A DNA stretch of 30,921 nucleotides from Schizochytrium sp. CCTCC M209059 (GCA_000818945.1 KN805372.1:1-30921), one strand, 5' to 3'. Positions 17,185 to 26,869 are shown, counted from the stretch's first letter. Translations and numbers: made by a program. The notes: generated from the letters alone by a model not told the origin.

Positions 17185-17427
17185 CCGCGCAGCAAAGCTG
17201 AAAGGCGGGCAACAAAGAGTGAGCGTGCGAGTGAGTGGGCGAGTGCGCGGCCACTCGCGACGGCGTTGGGGAGGGACGGGAGGAGAGGCCTTGCGCTCGC
17301 ACAGCGGCGGAGGACCTTGTGGAATTGACCGCGCGCTAGATCCTGCCCCCGGGTGCCTGCCTGTTTTGTTTGTCTGCATAGAAAGAAAGGAAAGAAGAAG
17401 AAGGAGGAAAAGAAGCAAAAATACACC

Positions 17428-18399
17428 ATGGGTGACCGCAAGGAGATCAACAAGTACTTTAGCCCGGACTTTGATCCGCGGAAAAAGGTGCCTGGCGTCA
17501 AAATTGACCGCGATGCGGCGCAGCCGATCCGACTGATGCTGCCCTTTGGGCTCAGGTGCATCTCGTGCGATAACACGATGGCGAAGCAACTCAAAGTGAA
17601 CGCCACCAAGGAGACCGCCAAGGGCATGGACTATCTCGGCATGCGACGCTTCCGGTTCAGATTCAAATGTCCCAGGTGCAAGGCGCCAGTGACCTTCTTG
17701 ACAGACCCTGAAAACGCTGACTATGAAATAGAGTCCGGTGGAAAACGCTCGTATGACTTTACGCTTGAGCGTAAGCGTGAAGAAATGGCCGCGCAGCGCC
17801 AAAAAGCTCTTGAAGAAGCCGAGGAAGGAGGCGAATCAGCAGAGGTATCAATGCGCAAGCTCGAGGACCGCACACTCAGTTCCAAGGTTGAAATGGAAAC
17901 CATGGAGGCTCTTGAAGACTTGCGTGCGCAGAACCGTAAACGCGAGCGGGTATGTGACCCCATTTCTGCGCTGCAACGTAACAAGGATCGTGCCGCACAA
18001 CCAACTCCTGAGGAACTTGCAGCAGAGGCCGCGGAAGATGAAGCCGCTGCACGCGAGGCATTCGCGGCAAAACGAGCAAAAGTGCATCGGATCAACGATA
18101 ACGATGATGACGACGTTGTCGACGATGCTAACGGCGCTAAGATTACGCCTCTGCATACGCAAACGACCGGTCAAGACAAGTCGAGTCAGCCAACAAACGC
18201 GCAAAAAGGCGAAAACAATTCTGCCTCGACCGGTGGACTCTTGCTTGCGCCTACCGCTCTTGGTGTCAAGGGCCGTAAAAAGAAGGCCAATAAGAAAAAG
18301 GTGAAAAAGGCAGATAAAGCATCACCAGCGACGGGGCTTCTCGCCTATGCCTCATCTTCCGATGATGATGATGACGACGACGAGGACGACGACGAGTAG
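17428..18399 (+). CDS. YJU2: YJU2/CCDC94-type CWC16 splicing factor
   Basis: The 323-residue product matches the CWC16 family throughout its N-terminal half: MGDRKEINKYFSPDFDPRK at the start, RLMLPFGLRC, a zinc-binding pair CISC (44-47) and CPRC (81-84), then FRFKCPRCKAPVTFLTDPEN and DYEIESG. YJU2 joins the spliceosome through the NineTeen complex and helps the first step of splicing at the branch site. Residues 110-230 are charged, helical and probably coiled; the C-terminus is Lys-rich and ends in an Asp/Glu run. The conserved MGDRK start and ATG context (ACCATGG) fix the start; about 25 upstream codons are open but have no ATG. Its presence shows that the organism does splice, although the genes in this window appear intronless. 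Confidence 0.94.
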   Translation: MGDRKEINKYFSPDFDPRKKVPGVKIDRDAAQPIRLMLPFGLRCISCDNTMAKQLKVNATKETAKGMDYLGMRRFRFRFKCPRCKAPVTFLTDPENADYEIESGGKRSYDFTLERKREEMAAQRQKALEEAEEGGESAEVSMRKLEDRTLSSKVEMETMEALEDLRAQNRKRERVCDPISALQRNKDRAAQPTPEELAAEAAEDEAAAREAFAAKRAKVHRINDNDDDDVVDDANGAKITPLHTQTTGQDKSSQPTNAQKGENNSASTGGLLLAPTALGVKGRKKKANKKKVKKADKASPATGLLAYASSSDDDDDDDEDDDE

Positions 18400-18818
18400 A
18401 TACTTGCCGCAGCCCAATGACCAGGAAAGAAAGAAAAGGAAAATAGAAGTAGGGTCTCGTCTTGTGTGAAAGGGCCATGCTACAATCAGAACGACGAAGC
18501 CTACTTCGAAAGACGAGAATTTTCCAGGACAACAAGTTAGATGTACAAATGGTTGCTATAGTCTGTAGTCATCAAGAGAGCACGCACGAGTTTGTCTCTG
18601 TCGCATAAGACTCATGGCGAGCAAATTGTTCATGTGACAATCAGTCACGTGTACAAATGGTTGCTATAGTCAGTCTGTAGTCATCAAGAGAGTACGCACG
18701 AGTTTGTCTCTGTCACGTAAACTCATGGCGAGCACAGCACCTGAGACGTAACATCTTGCATCGAAGAAAAGATTTGTAAAATATCTGATGGTGAGTATAA
18801 ACGGTATAACTCCAGTAC
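18400..18818. other. Convergent 3'-3' intergenic spacer
   Basis: This spacer lies between the stop codons of YJU2 and the phospholipase D gene. Its main content is the tandem duplication listed separately. No gene or RNA was recognised. Confidence 0.6.
18541..18734. repeat. Tandem duplication with 108-bp period in a 3' spacer
   Basis: Unit 1 (18541-18623) and unit 2 (18649-18734) share GTACAAATGGTTGCTATAGT, GTCTGTAGTCATCAAGAGAG, ACGCACGAGTTTGTCTCTGT and CTCATGGCGAGCA with only a four-base insertion and a few changes. High identity means the duplication is fairly recent or is held by selection. Confidence 0.93.
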
Positions 18819-21800
18819 TTAGGTTGTGAGCTCGTCAGGGAGCTTGGTCTTGGCGCCGAGAATGCGCGAGTGAGGAAAGTCAGGAAAGTGGTACAGTCCA
18901 TCGACCGTAGTCACGCGGCCGTCCTCGGAGTCAATGTGGTAAGGGTACGTCATGAGGTGACCAGGAACGTTTTCGTTGTGTTCGTCATCAATGTAGTATT
19001 TCCAGTTCTTGAAGGCGCGCTCCTGGATGAGACGGATGCAATCGATCGACGAAGGACGCTGAAGAATGGAGGGATCAAAGTCCTCGTCCTCGGCAACGGA
19101 GCCACCAAGATGCTCGGCCCAGAGGGACATGCGGAAACCGTAGACGAGCCCGCGCGGCGTCGCAGACTCTGTAGCGATACGCGACATTTCGTACATGGAA
19201 GCACCGATTTCGGAATCGCGCGAGCCGTCAAAGGAGCGCTGGTTGATGTTTGCGCTGCCAATGACGGCCACGGCATCATCGACAATGAGGAGCTTCGAAT
19301 GTACATAAATCTGAAAGCGACGACGGGCTTGCGCGCTGTGCGCCACCTCCTTGTAATCCTCTTCGCAGTAGTCACGGTCTTCGTTATTGCGCATGGACTG
19401 CTGGGCGGAAAGAGGCTTGGGCGTTGGCTTACCCTGTTGCTTGACAGAACCTGCCGGATCAGATTGCGGCACCGTTTCCGAGGGCATCTTGTCCTCATCT
19501 TCGGTGTCGTGGTTCTCCATGGCTTTTTCGCGCTTCGACTCGGCAGCCTCACGGTTGCCCAGAAAGTACACAGAAAAGTAGTCCGTGACCACGCGATCCT
19601 TGACATTGTGCTTTTTCAGCGCTTCCGAAATGCGGCGGTAGACCATGGAGATCGTAAAGTACTGGTAGCGCAAGATCTGCATGACGGCCTTGTCGCTCGG
19701 GAGGCCTTCGCAAAACAGCGGAATAACAAGGTAGACGTGGAAGGCTTCGTTGGCGGCGATCTTGTTGCAGACTTTGGAGGCCAACTCAACGGGAATGAGG
19801 TTGCTTGCGCCGCTGCGCTTGGCCTTCTCCCACAGATGACAGCCACCGATAAAGTACTGGGACTCAATGTAGATAAAGTGCTTTGCCGAGCGAATGTGAT
19901 GCACATAGGCGCGATGCACGCTGTTGTCAACCTTGATGCCCTTGTCAAAGAAGACATTGGGTGCCTTGATGGCCTTTTCGAGGCGCGCCGAGTCCTCGTT
20001 AATCGAACGCACGATTTGCACGACCTTGTCGCCGTTTGCCGTGGAAAAGACCTCCTCGTTCCAAGACTCAGCCCGCTCGCGCGTCTCCGAGACGAGCTGA
20101 TCCGCCTCCTTTTGCAGCTCTTCAATGTCCTCGTCGGAGATATCCGAAAGATCGTCGTCGTCGTACTCATCGAGACGGTCCGTCTCGTCACCAGCGCGGC
20201 CAAAGGCGGCCTGGTCGGTGTGCGAGCCGACGTGCAGGAGAGACTCGGTGCGGCCAACAATCTGCTCGCGCTTCTCGTTGAGAAAAGTAGAGGGCAGCGC
20301 GGCCTCGCCAGGACTGTCCTTGAGGAGGTCCATGAGGTTCTTCATGCGCATACCGCGGGCCAGCCACTTGGACTTGCTGCCCAAGCAGCCGCCAAAGGGC
20401 TGGCGATGGTTGCCGACCTGTCTGTGCCATCGCTCGATATAGTTCTTGAGGACGTCGGCGGCCGCGCGGCCGGTAATTCGCGTGTGAATGTCCTGCCAGG
20501 GCTGGCGCGGGCCCTGATCCGGGTCAGCGACGTCAGACGGCAGGCAGTTCTGATAGTAGTCATCCTTGTGAGCGCGATTCAGCGAAGCAAAGAGCGGCTT
20601 GTCCGAGTCATCGTAGCGCCCCGAGGTCACGTCGATGCCGCCAAGGAAGGCAGCGAGCGCCTGGACCTTGGCATTGCGGTGGCGGCGGTGCTTGACGCGC
20701 AGCTGGGCAGCGTCCGAAGGCTTGACATCCATGATAATGGTCTTTTGGTGATGCGTGTACGCATAGGACATTTTGGCAAGGCTGCTAAAGAGTCCGCTCG
20801 GGTCCTCGCGCGGGGTCTTGACAGCCATGACGCCGGATCCTTCAAAGAACTTGATGCATTCCTCGTCAAGAGTCCCCATGACACCCGAGGTGACCGAGGT
20901 ACTGGAAATATCGTCCCATACCATGACCATGACAATGAGGCCCTCCCTTGCCTTCTTTTTCAGCAGGTTGCCCAGCGTGAGCTTGCTTTCGTGGTTCGGG
21001 CCAGTGCGCACCAGACGGATAAAGGGGTTCACGGACCATCCGCAGATGCAAATGAAATGTTCGGCGCTGTCGATGGCGTTGTACAGGTCCTTCCAGCAAC
21101 TGCGCGCACGAAAGGGGTCGAGTTCCTCGCCCTCGTTGCCGAGCTCGATCTGTGGAATCACGTTGCCAATGCCCGGCTGGTGTGCGCTTTGGTACATGAC
21201 AAAGTGATCACCACGGCGCGGAGGAAAGTATGTGTTGGGGACCGTCAGCGGGTGGATGTTGGTGAGACGCTGCGGTTTGATTTTGGGGTTTTGCAGGCGC
21301 GCTTGAAAGGCCTTTTCGCGCTTCGCCACGAGCGTCTTGACGGGCGTGTAGCGCATCTTGATCGAGAGCCAGCCGTACTTGCTGCCCTTCTTGCGCCGTC
21401 TGCGCTTCGCGGCCGAGTCTTCGCCGGCCCAGTTTGAGCCTTCGGCGGCTTCTTCAAGGTCGTAGATTTCATTTTTGCTGCGCGAGAGTGGGAACTCGCC
21501 TTCGATCGACCGACCGCTCTGCAGGATCTGGCTCCACGAAAAGCTGACCTGACCCAGGTACTGGTCGCCGCCCAGATCCGCGTCCATGACGCGGAAGGTG
21601 ATGACCTTGGCGTCGTGGGCGACGTCCGTGGAGAGGTACTCGTTCCAGTTGGGACGCAGAGTATTGCTGCGGACGCTAGTCCGTGCGATACGCGCGTTGT
21701 CCAGCTTGACCTTGACGTACGGGTCGGAGAGCCCGAAGAGGCCGCACTTGCACATGTTTGGCAGACACTGCAGCGGCAAGCAGGCGCCGCAGCCATCTTT

Positions 21801-22175
21801 GTTCACCAGGCGCCGTGCCTTTTCTGCGAGGAAGTCGATGCGGCCGTGGATGAAGTGGGTCTGGTCGGCAACCGTGTAACCGGGTCCGCTGGGGTCTCCG
21901 TCTTCGACGCCGTCCTCATCTTCGTCTTCGGACGAGTAGTCGCTCTGGCCCTCGACGTCTGGGTCCTGGTTCTCCTCCTTGGGGTCGGCCTCGTCCAGCT
22001 CGTCCGGATTCGTCACGTGCTCCGTGACCGGGTCTCCCCTCGCCTCGGCCTGGGCCTCGGGCTTGGCCTGCGGCTCCCCGCTCTGCTCGCCGTCCTCCCT
22101 GCCCTGCTCCTGCTCCTGCTCCTGCTCCTGCTGCTGCTTGGGCGGCACGGGCGGCCGTTCCTCCTCCTCGCCCAT
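18819..22175 (-). CDS. C2-domain phospholipase D with two HKD motifs
   Basis: The 1118-residue protein starts with an acidic, Gln/Glu-rich low-complexity region (1-100). Residues about 125-277 are a C2 domain (GLSDPYVKVKL at 148-158), typical of plant-type PLD, which binds membranes with calcium. The catalytic core has HKD1 at THHQKTIIMD (H476, K478, D483) and HKD2 at HSKLLIVDD (H959, K961, D966) followed by GSANINQRS; both are intact. Between them lies IYIESQYFIGG (about 767), a PLD signature. The C-terminal RMSLWAEHLG block is also family-typical. It should hydrolyse phosphatidylcholine to phosphatidic acid and choline. At over 1100 residues it is longer than plant C2-PLDs (about 800) because of the acidic N-terminus and charged inserts near 690-740 and 895-935. 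I chose the first ATG; the open codons upstream come from a GCTT repeat and have no ATG. Confidence 0.94.
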   Translation of the reverse strand: MGEEEERPPVPPKQQQEQEQEQEQGREDGEQSGEPQAKPEAQAEARGDPVTEHVTNPDELDEADPKEENQDPDVEGQSDYSSEDEDEDGVEDGDPSGPGYTVADQTHFIHGRIDFLAEKARRLVNKDGCGACLPLQCLPNMCKCGLFGLSDPYVKVKLDNARIARTSVRSNTLRPNWNEYLSTDVAHDAKVITFRVMDADLGGDQYLGQVSFSWSQILQSGRSIEGEFPLSRSKNEIYDLEEAAEGSNWAGEDSAAKRRRRKKGSKYGWLSIKMRYTPVKTLVAKREKAFQARLQNPKIKPQRLTNIHPLTVPNTYFPPRRGDHFVMYQSAHQPGIGNVIPQIELGNEGEELDPFRARSCWKDLYNAIDSAEHFICICGWSVNPFIRLVRTGPNHESKLTLGNLLKKKAREGLIVMVMVWDDISSTSVTSGVMGTLDEECIKFFEGSGVMAVKTPREDPSGLFSSLAKMSYAYTHHQKTIIMDVKPSDAAQLRVKHRRHRNAKVQALAAFLGGIDVTSGRYDDSDKPLFASLNRAHKDDYYQNCLPSDVADPDQGPRQPWQDIHTRITGRAAADVLKNYIERWHRQVGNHRQPFGGCLGSKSKWLARGMRMKNLMDLLKDSPGEAALPSTFLNEKREQIVGRTESLLHVGSHTDQAAFGRAGDETDRLDEYDDDDLSDISDEDIEELQKEADQLVSETRERAESWNEEVFSTANGDKVVQIVRSINEDSARLEKAIKAPNVFFDKGIKVDNSVHRAYVHHIRSAKHFIYIESQYFIGGCHLWEKAKRSGASNLIPVELASKVCNKIAANEAFHVYLVIPLFCEGLPSDKAVMQILRYQYFTISMVYRRISEALKKHNVKDRVVTDYFSVYFLGNREAAESKREKAMENHDTEDEDKMPSETVPQSDPAGSVKQQGKPTPKPLSAQQSMRNNEDRDYCEEDYKEVAHSAQARRRFQIYVHSKLLIVDDAVAVIGSANINQRSFDGSRDSEIGASMYEMSRIATESATPRGLVYGFRMSLWAEHLGGSVAEDEDFDPSILQRPSSIDCIRLIQERAFKNWKYYIDDEHNENVPGHLMTYPYHIDSEDGRVTTVDGLYHFPDFPHSRILGAKTKLPDELTT

Positions 22176-22208
22176 CTTTGCAAAGCAAGCAGGCCAGCAA
22201 GCAGGCCA

Positions 22209-22234
22209 GCAAGCAAGCAAGCAAGCAAGCAAGC
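22209..22234. repeat. (GCAA)n microsatellite before the phospholipase D start
   Basis: Read on the gene's strand this is (GCTT)n, ending about 35 bases before the ATG. The same unit and orientation occur before the zinc-repeat gene. Confidence 0.9.
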
Positions 22235-22736
22235 CTCTCTAGCTCGCTCGCTCGCTAGCCCGCCGCCTCCGCCTCCGCGTCCGTGCGACCCCGCGCTCTC
22301 CTCGCCGCCGGCGCCGTCCTCGAGCGGCTGCGGCTGCGGCGTCGGCTCCGCGTTGCGCGTCTGCTCGCCCTGCGTATCTCCGCCTCGGCGAGCACGGCGG
22401 TATCGCCTCTGTCTATCCAACTCTCTTCCTCTCTCTCTCTCTCTCCGTATCTACGTATCTAACTAACTATCTCTCTCCGTCATCCTCTGTCTCTCAGGCC
22501 GCCGCCGAGGCTCAGGAGCTGAGCCTGACGCCCGCAGGCTCGCACGCTCCGCGCCGCGCCGCGCCGCGCCGGCAGCCGAGGCGGCGAGAGAGCCGCGCCT
22601 GCGCCCGGCGGCTGCAGACGGACGGACGGACGGACGTGCGGCGCCGCCGGGAGAGGAGAGGAGAGGAGAGCCACCCGGGGGACCAATCGCCTGGGTTTTC
22701 TCCTCCTCGCGGAGTCTAGCTTGCGTGGTCGCTCTT

Positions 22737-23033
22737 GCTCTGCTTTCCTTTCCTTTGCTTTCCTTTCCTTTGCTTTCCTTTGCTTTACTTTGCTTTACTT
22801 TACTTTACTTTACTTTACTTTACTTTACTTTACTTTACTTTACTTTACTTTGCTTCGCTTTGCTTTACTTTGCTTTGCTTCGCTTCGCTTCGCTTCGCTT
22901 CGCTTTGCTTTGCTTTGCTTTACTTCGCTTTCCTCTGCTTTACTTTACTTTGCTTTGCTTTGCTTCGCTTTATCCTACTCTGCTCTGCTCTGCTTCGCTT
23001 TGCCTTGCCTTGCTTTGCTCCGCTTTACAGCCC
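22737..23033. repeat. CTTTN pentanucleotide array, about 300 bp
   Basis: Some sixty units of CTTT followed by A, G or C run through this stretch, with drift to TGCTC forms at the right end. The core 22801-22850 is ten perfect copies of TACTT. The fifth base changes in blocks (C/G units first, then A, then mixed G/C), the pattern expected from repeated local expansion of variant units. One strand is nearly all pyrimidine. Confidence 0.95.
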
Positions 23034-23330
23034 AGATTCGACGATGCACAGACAGCCAGGTTCGTCTTGCCCAGCGGCCGCGGCGTGGCACACCGCGGCG
23101 CCGCTTCTGAAGGCAGGCAGGCAAGCAAGCGCGCCTCCGCCCGCGCGGCCGCCGCGTCTGTCCACCGCCTGCCGGAGGCGGCTCCGACGAGGCCGGCGTC
23201 GGCCGCGGGGTGGAGGGAGGGCGTGGTCGACGGCGGGACGATGGACGTGCGGGTCCCTGCCGCGGAGGCGAGCAGAACCGGCCGCGCGAGCACAGCGGGG
23301 GCTCCGGCCGGCTCGGGCCGCGGCGCCGCG

Positions 23331-23363
23331 AGGCGAGGCGAGGCGAGGCGAGGCGAGGCGAGG
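23331..23363. repeat. (AGGCG)n array
   Basis: Six to seven copies of AGGCG in a GC-rich stretch. Confidence 0.9.
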
Positions 23364-23426
23364 CCAGGCGAGCAGCGGCTCCAGCGAGCCCGCCCGGGGC
23401 GACGGCGCGACCCGCCTGCCTGGGGA

Positions 23427-23447
23427 CTCTCTCTCTCTCTCTCTCTC
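23427..23447. repeat. (CT)n microsatellite
   Basis: About ten perfect copies of CT. Confidence 0.9.
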
Positions 23448-23800
23448 ATCTCGCGGAGGGGAATGAATGCGGGTGGGGTGGGGAGGGGTCACACCGCAGT
23501 GGGACGAGCAGAGCCAAGGCGAGCCAAGGCGAGCCGAGGCACGCGGGGCTGTGCCTCGCTGTCGCACGCAGCTGGCTGCAGACGCAGGAAAGGTAACGTA
23601 GAAATGTAATGTATGGTTGGTAGACAGCCGGGTATATACTATAAATACGTACTAGAAGGAGAGCACCGATGAGGTCAGGCGAGGCCCGGCGGAGTGAGTC
23701 ATAGATCGCTTGCTTTCCCTCGCTGCTGCTCCCGCCGCTGCCAGCTGCTGCTACAAGCGAGGATCGGCGAGGATGGATTGCGACCTTCTCATAAGCACGG

Positions 23801-23824
23801 CACAGCACAGCACAGCACAGCATA
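23801..23824. repeat. (CACAG)n array
   Basis: Four copies of CACAG that continue as CATAG variants to about 23838. Confidence 0.85.
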
Positions 23825-24040
23825 GCATATAGCATAGCCCAGCGTGGCATGCAGCAGGCAGTCAGAAGTAGCGTAGCGCCTCCGAGGCTAGTCCTGTGAC
23901 CGGTGGCCATCTGGCTGAGGACACAGATGCTGTGGAGCAAGGAAACGGAAGAAGGAGAAAGAAGACGAGCGAAAAAATGGCCAGAATTATATACCACAAG
24001 AGGCATAGCGCAGAATGTGGCGCTCAAGCAGCGCTGACAA

Positions 24041-24042
<2 letters not shown>

Positions 24043-24070
<28 letters not shown>
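24043..24070. repeat. (CCAG)n microsatellite
   Basis: Seven copies of CCAG downstream of the IQ-motif gene's stop codon, about 270 bases away. This is also far upstream of the phospholipase D gene. Confidence 0.9.
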
Positions 24071-24072
<2 letters not shown>

Positions 24073-24322
24073 CCGGGCCGCCTGCCGTCGCCACTGTTCT
24101 TTTCCAGCCCATGCCACGATCAACGAAGCTAACTTCATCTTCAAGTTGCAGTGCTACTCACGCCTGTCCCCACGGGAGAAACATAATTTTGCGCGCCGCG
24201 AGGTAAGGATCATCGCAACCGATCGATCCACCAATTCACCGCCATTCCCCAGGGGCAGGCCTCGGCTTCATCTCTTCAATCACTCACTCACTTACTCAGC
24301 ATGGTCAGTGGCACCGACTCGC

Positions 24323-26869
24323 TCACAGGTAGCGGCTCGCGTGGGATTTGGCCGCCTCCTTGAGCGAGGCAAAGGGAAACTGCGGCGGCAAAAGCGAAGG
24401 CGGCGGCGCTGACGTTGGCGGCGCGCGAGGCGGCGATGGAAACCCCAGCGAGTCGCGCGCTTCCGCAGCAAGATCAGCCGCGCGAGCGCGTTTGACCCGC
24501 GCCGCGAGCGCAAGAAGCACCTCGCCCGGATTGGCATGTCGACTGTGTGAAAAGAGGGTCGTCTGCTCCTCGACAAAGGCGACGAGATCCGCTGGCCCGA
24601 GATGGGCAAACTGTTGCACCCTTTGAGAACGCGCAAAATTAACGAGCAGCGTAGCGACCTCAGGCGCAAGGCCCGCCTCCTCGTGCAAGGCCTCCGCGAG
24701 GACACGCGCGCGCATGATTGGCGCCTCCCCAGCAAATTCTCGGTAAAGACCCTGCAAGAGCTGCGACTCTCGCGCAGTCACAGACAACGGCCGCGCCTTG
24801 CTGGCTGGCTCACGCACAAATACGAGACTCCCGTCGCGAGACATGGAGTCGAGCTGCTCGGCGAGCTCCTGCAAACAGGGCGTTGACTCGACGAGCTGCA
24901 CAAAATTTGACGGCAGCAGGGTCGTGTACTGATCAGTAGGAGGAAGATGCAGCAAGGCTTTGATGCACCGATCCAAGAGCAAATCAAACGGCGTCTTGCG
25001 AACTCCTGATCGACTCTGACGAAGTTTTGATACCACCGAAGCTGCTGTCAAAGGCGCCTTGTTGCGACCGCGCAAAACCTTGTACATGTGCAAAGCCGCC
25101 TCGGCGCCGGCGCTCGTGGTCTGTTGCCCCACAGGTTCGCTTGCCACCGTGACCCGTTCCTCTCCTGTTTCGTCGGTAGCTGGGTTTGACCCGTTCCGAA
25201 TTACCCTGCTTGCCGCTTCGTTGACAAACGCCTTGGCGCCACTTCGAGAGGACAAAGACGAAGAAGAAGACGAAGAAGCCTTACGAACCGGCCAATCATG
25301 GACCGAGATACTGCTCCTTGACGGCGCGGTGCTCTTTGGATGCGTGCCCTCACTCACCGTTCTTCTCTTGCCCCTAATGGCGTTCTCGCGTCTACCGTGC
25401 AGCGCAACTTCTTCGGCACCACCGCTGCTGTCCATACTTCCATTGTTGCGTGTATCCATGCTACTGCCGCGGCGGTGTGCGTTGGACTTTGAGTTTTCGG
25501 TTGCATTTTGCATCGTAATATATCCGCCCAGCGGTATGCGACTTGGCCATGCGCGATCGGCAGCTGATACACTCAGTTGTGGCGAGACCGACGGAAGAGA
25601 GTCCGACCATGGATAGTGGACGTCCGGTGTGCGGACTCGCAAGGAGGGTCGGCGTGCAGGAGGCTGGTAAGAATTTGCCCTCGCATGGTTTGTTCCCTGT
25701 TGCGGCACAGTACTAACGAGACCAAGCGCTGGACCCCTCTGTGTTGTCGCAAGAAGTACCGAGTGGGCGTTCATTTGCGCAAAGAGCTCAACGCGCGTGC
25801 GGTAACCTCGCCAGGCAGCCTGTATTGAGGCTGCACGTGCGTTCCAAAACTGTCGCTTGATCTCAGTCGATGTCGCAGGACGCGAATAGAGTTGTGCGTC
25901 CCGAAGCTGTTCCATCTTGGAGCGTCGCGCGCCTTCGAGTTGCAAACCTTCGGAACGCAACGTTTGAGTGGGGTATGCAAGACGCGGAATCTCTTGGGGG
26001 CAGACTTGACCCGTGCCGCCGGACTTGACAATTCGCCGAGGTGAGACGTCGCCGCATTGCAAGGTCTTGTACAAGAGCGCAATTTGCGATGGTGTGAGAG
26101 AAGACACTTTTGCTTCCTTGGAAGCCTCGGCGTCCTGGCCCGCGGCGTCAGCAATGGCCCGCACCGCTTCCTTGGAATGCTCTTCGAGTCGATTCTCGAG
26201 CTGGTCAATTCGAGCGGCAAGCGCGTCTGCACTGACAGGATCGCTCGGAGTGGGCACCGCGCCAGGATCGACACCATTCGTGTTTCCATTTTCCACCAGA
26301 ACAAAGGTTGTATCGGGAGCTTTCCCCTCGTCTACGATAACAAAACCGGGGTTGCCCGAAGCTCCAGTTTCGTCTTCAGCGTGTTTCTCCGAGGACGCAG
26401 ACGCTTCAGAGGGCGGTGGCGGGGGTAGAGGCATTTCTTCGTCGACAGTATCTCCATCTTGGGATCCTGCTGCGTCCTTGCTCGCACCCTTGGCGCTTCG
26501 ACCCGCTTGCGAGTCTTCTTCCCAAGGAAAGCTTCCCTCACTGTGGCCTCGATTCCGCACATCTTCGGGGTCAAGAATAAGAAAATTGCTCGATTTTGGA
26601 GGCACGGACGCGCGCCGAAAGACCGACCCTCGGCCCGTGTTGCTTCCCTCGACAGATCCCGTGGCGTGGCCGCTCTCGTAGCGTTTCCGCGCGAGGCCAC
26701 GACCTGCCGGCAACATCTCGCCAACTCGCGCCAGCATGGCTAAACGCGCCGACGATCTTCTGCGTCGACGTTCAGGAGGACGCTTAGCCGCCTCCGCTGC
26801 CTCGCCATCGGCCGCCGCCGCCGCCTCCGCAGCTTCTGCCGCCGGCGGAGCCTCTCCCGAAGCGCTCAT
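24323..26869 (-). CDS. IQ-motif protein of unknown function
   Basis: I do not recognise a family for this 848-residue protein. It opens with an Ala/Glu stretch and a basic Arg run (30-42). Three short similar segments follow: NFLILDPED (95-103), GFVIVDEG (175-182) and TFVLVENG (188-195). Residues 213-240 look like a short coiled coil. A clear IQ motif, SIQAAWRGYRTR (348-359), fits IQxxxRGxxxR and should bind calmodulin or a myosin-type light chain. Residues 360-590 are Ser-rich and disordered, including an (S)n tract. The C-terminal 250 residues are mostly helical and rich in Leu and Ala (for example LLDRCIKALLHLP and EVATLLVNFARSQRVQQF), probably a folded domain. It ends with a Pro-rich stretch. 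The first ATG is used. It is divergent from the piggyBac-derived gene. Confidence 0.72.
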   Translation of the reverse strand: MSASGEAPPAAEAAEAAAAADGEAAEAAKRPPERRRRRSSARLAMLARVGEMLPAGRGLARKRYESGHATGSVEGSNTGRGSVFRRASVPPKSSNFLILDPEDVRNRGHSEGSFPWEEDSQAGRSAKGASKDAAGSQDGDTVDEEMPLPPPPPSEASASSEKHAEDETGASGNPGFVIVDEGKAPDTTFVLVENGNTNGVDPGAVPTPSDPVSADALAARIDQLENRLEEHSKEAVRAIADAAGQDAEASKEAKVSSLTPSQIALLYKTLQCGDVSPRRIVKSGGTGQVCPQEIPRLAYPTQTLRSEGLQLEGARRSKMEQLRDAQLYSRPATSTEIKRQFWNARAASIQAAWRGYRTRVELFAQMNAHSVLLATTQRGPALGLVSTVPQQGTNHARANSYQPPARRPSLRVRTPDVHYPWSDSLPSVSPQLSVSAADRAWPSRIPLGGYITMQNATENSKSNAHRRGSSMDTRNNGSMDSSGGAEEVALHGRRENAIRGKRRTVSEGTHPKSTAPSRSSISVHDWPVRKASSSSSSSLSSRSGAKAFVNEAASRVIRNGSNPATDETGEERVTVASEPVGQQTTSAGAEAALHMYKVLRGRNKAPLTAASVVSKLRQSRSGVRKTPFDLLLDRCIKALLHLPPTDQYTTLLPSNFVQLVESTPCLQELAEQLDSMSRDGSLVFVREPASKARPLSVTARESQLLQGLYREFAGEAPIMRARVLAEALHEEAGLAPEVATLLVNFARSQRVQQFAHLGPADLVAFVEEQTTLFSHSRHANPGEVLLALAARVKRARAADLAAEARDSLGFPSPPRAPPTSAPPPSLLPPQFPFASLKEAAKSHASRYL

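Larger units (their letters stand above)
16500..17427. promoter_or_regulatory. Divergent intergenic region (acyltransferase / YJU2)
   Basis: This 928-base region lies between two genes transcribed away from each other and should contain both promoters. It carries a (TC)n tract at 16871-16890, a (CA)n tract at 16914-16931, and a cluster of two direct and two inverted CGCAACCC octamers at 17109-17184. A purine-rich stretch (17380-17420) directly precedes the YJU2 start codon. No TATA box was clear to me. Confidence 0.55.
22176..24322. other. 2.1-kb gene-poor region upstream of the phospholipase D
   Basis: The region is made largely of simple sequence: (GCAA)n at 22209-22234, (CT)n near 22431-22444, a CTTTN array at 22737-23033, (AGGCG)n at 23331-23363, (CT)n at 23427-23447, (CACAG)n at 23801-23824 and (CCAG)n at 24043-24070. 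Long open frames inside the arrays follow from repeat periodicity and are not genes. I saw no RNA gene. Confidence 0.6.

Noticed and set aside
18870..21437. 855-codon plus-strand open frame
   Set aside because: It is the antisense shadow of the phospholipase D gene, whose motifs are all on the minus strand.
22725..23609. Long plus-strand open frames through the CTTTN array (Leu/Phe/Cys-rich)
   Set aside because: A five-base repeat with no stop triplets keeps all three frames open; the peptides are only the repeat read in frame.
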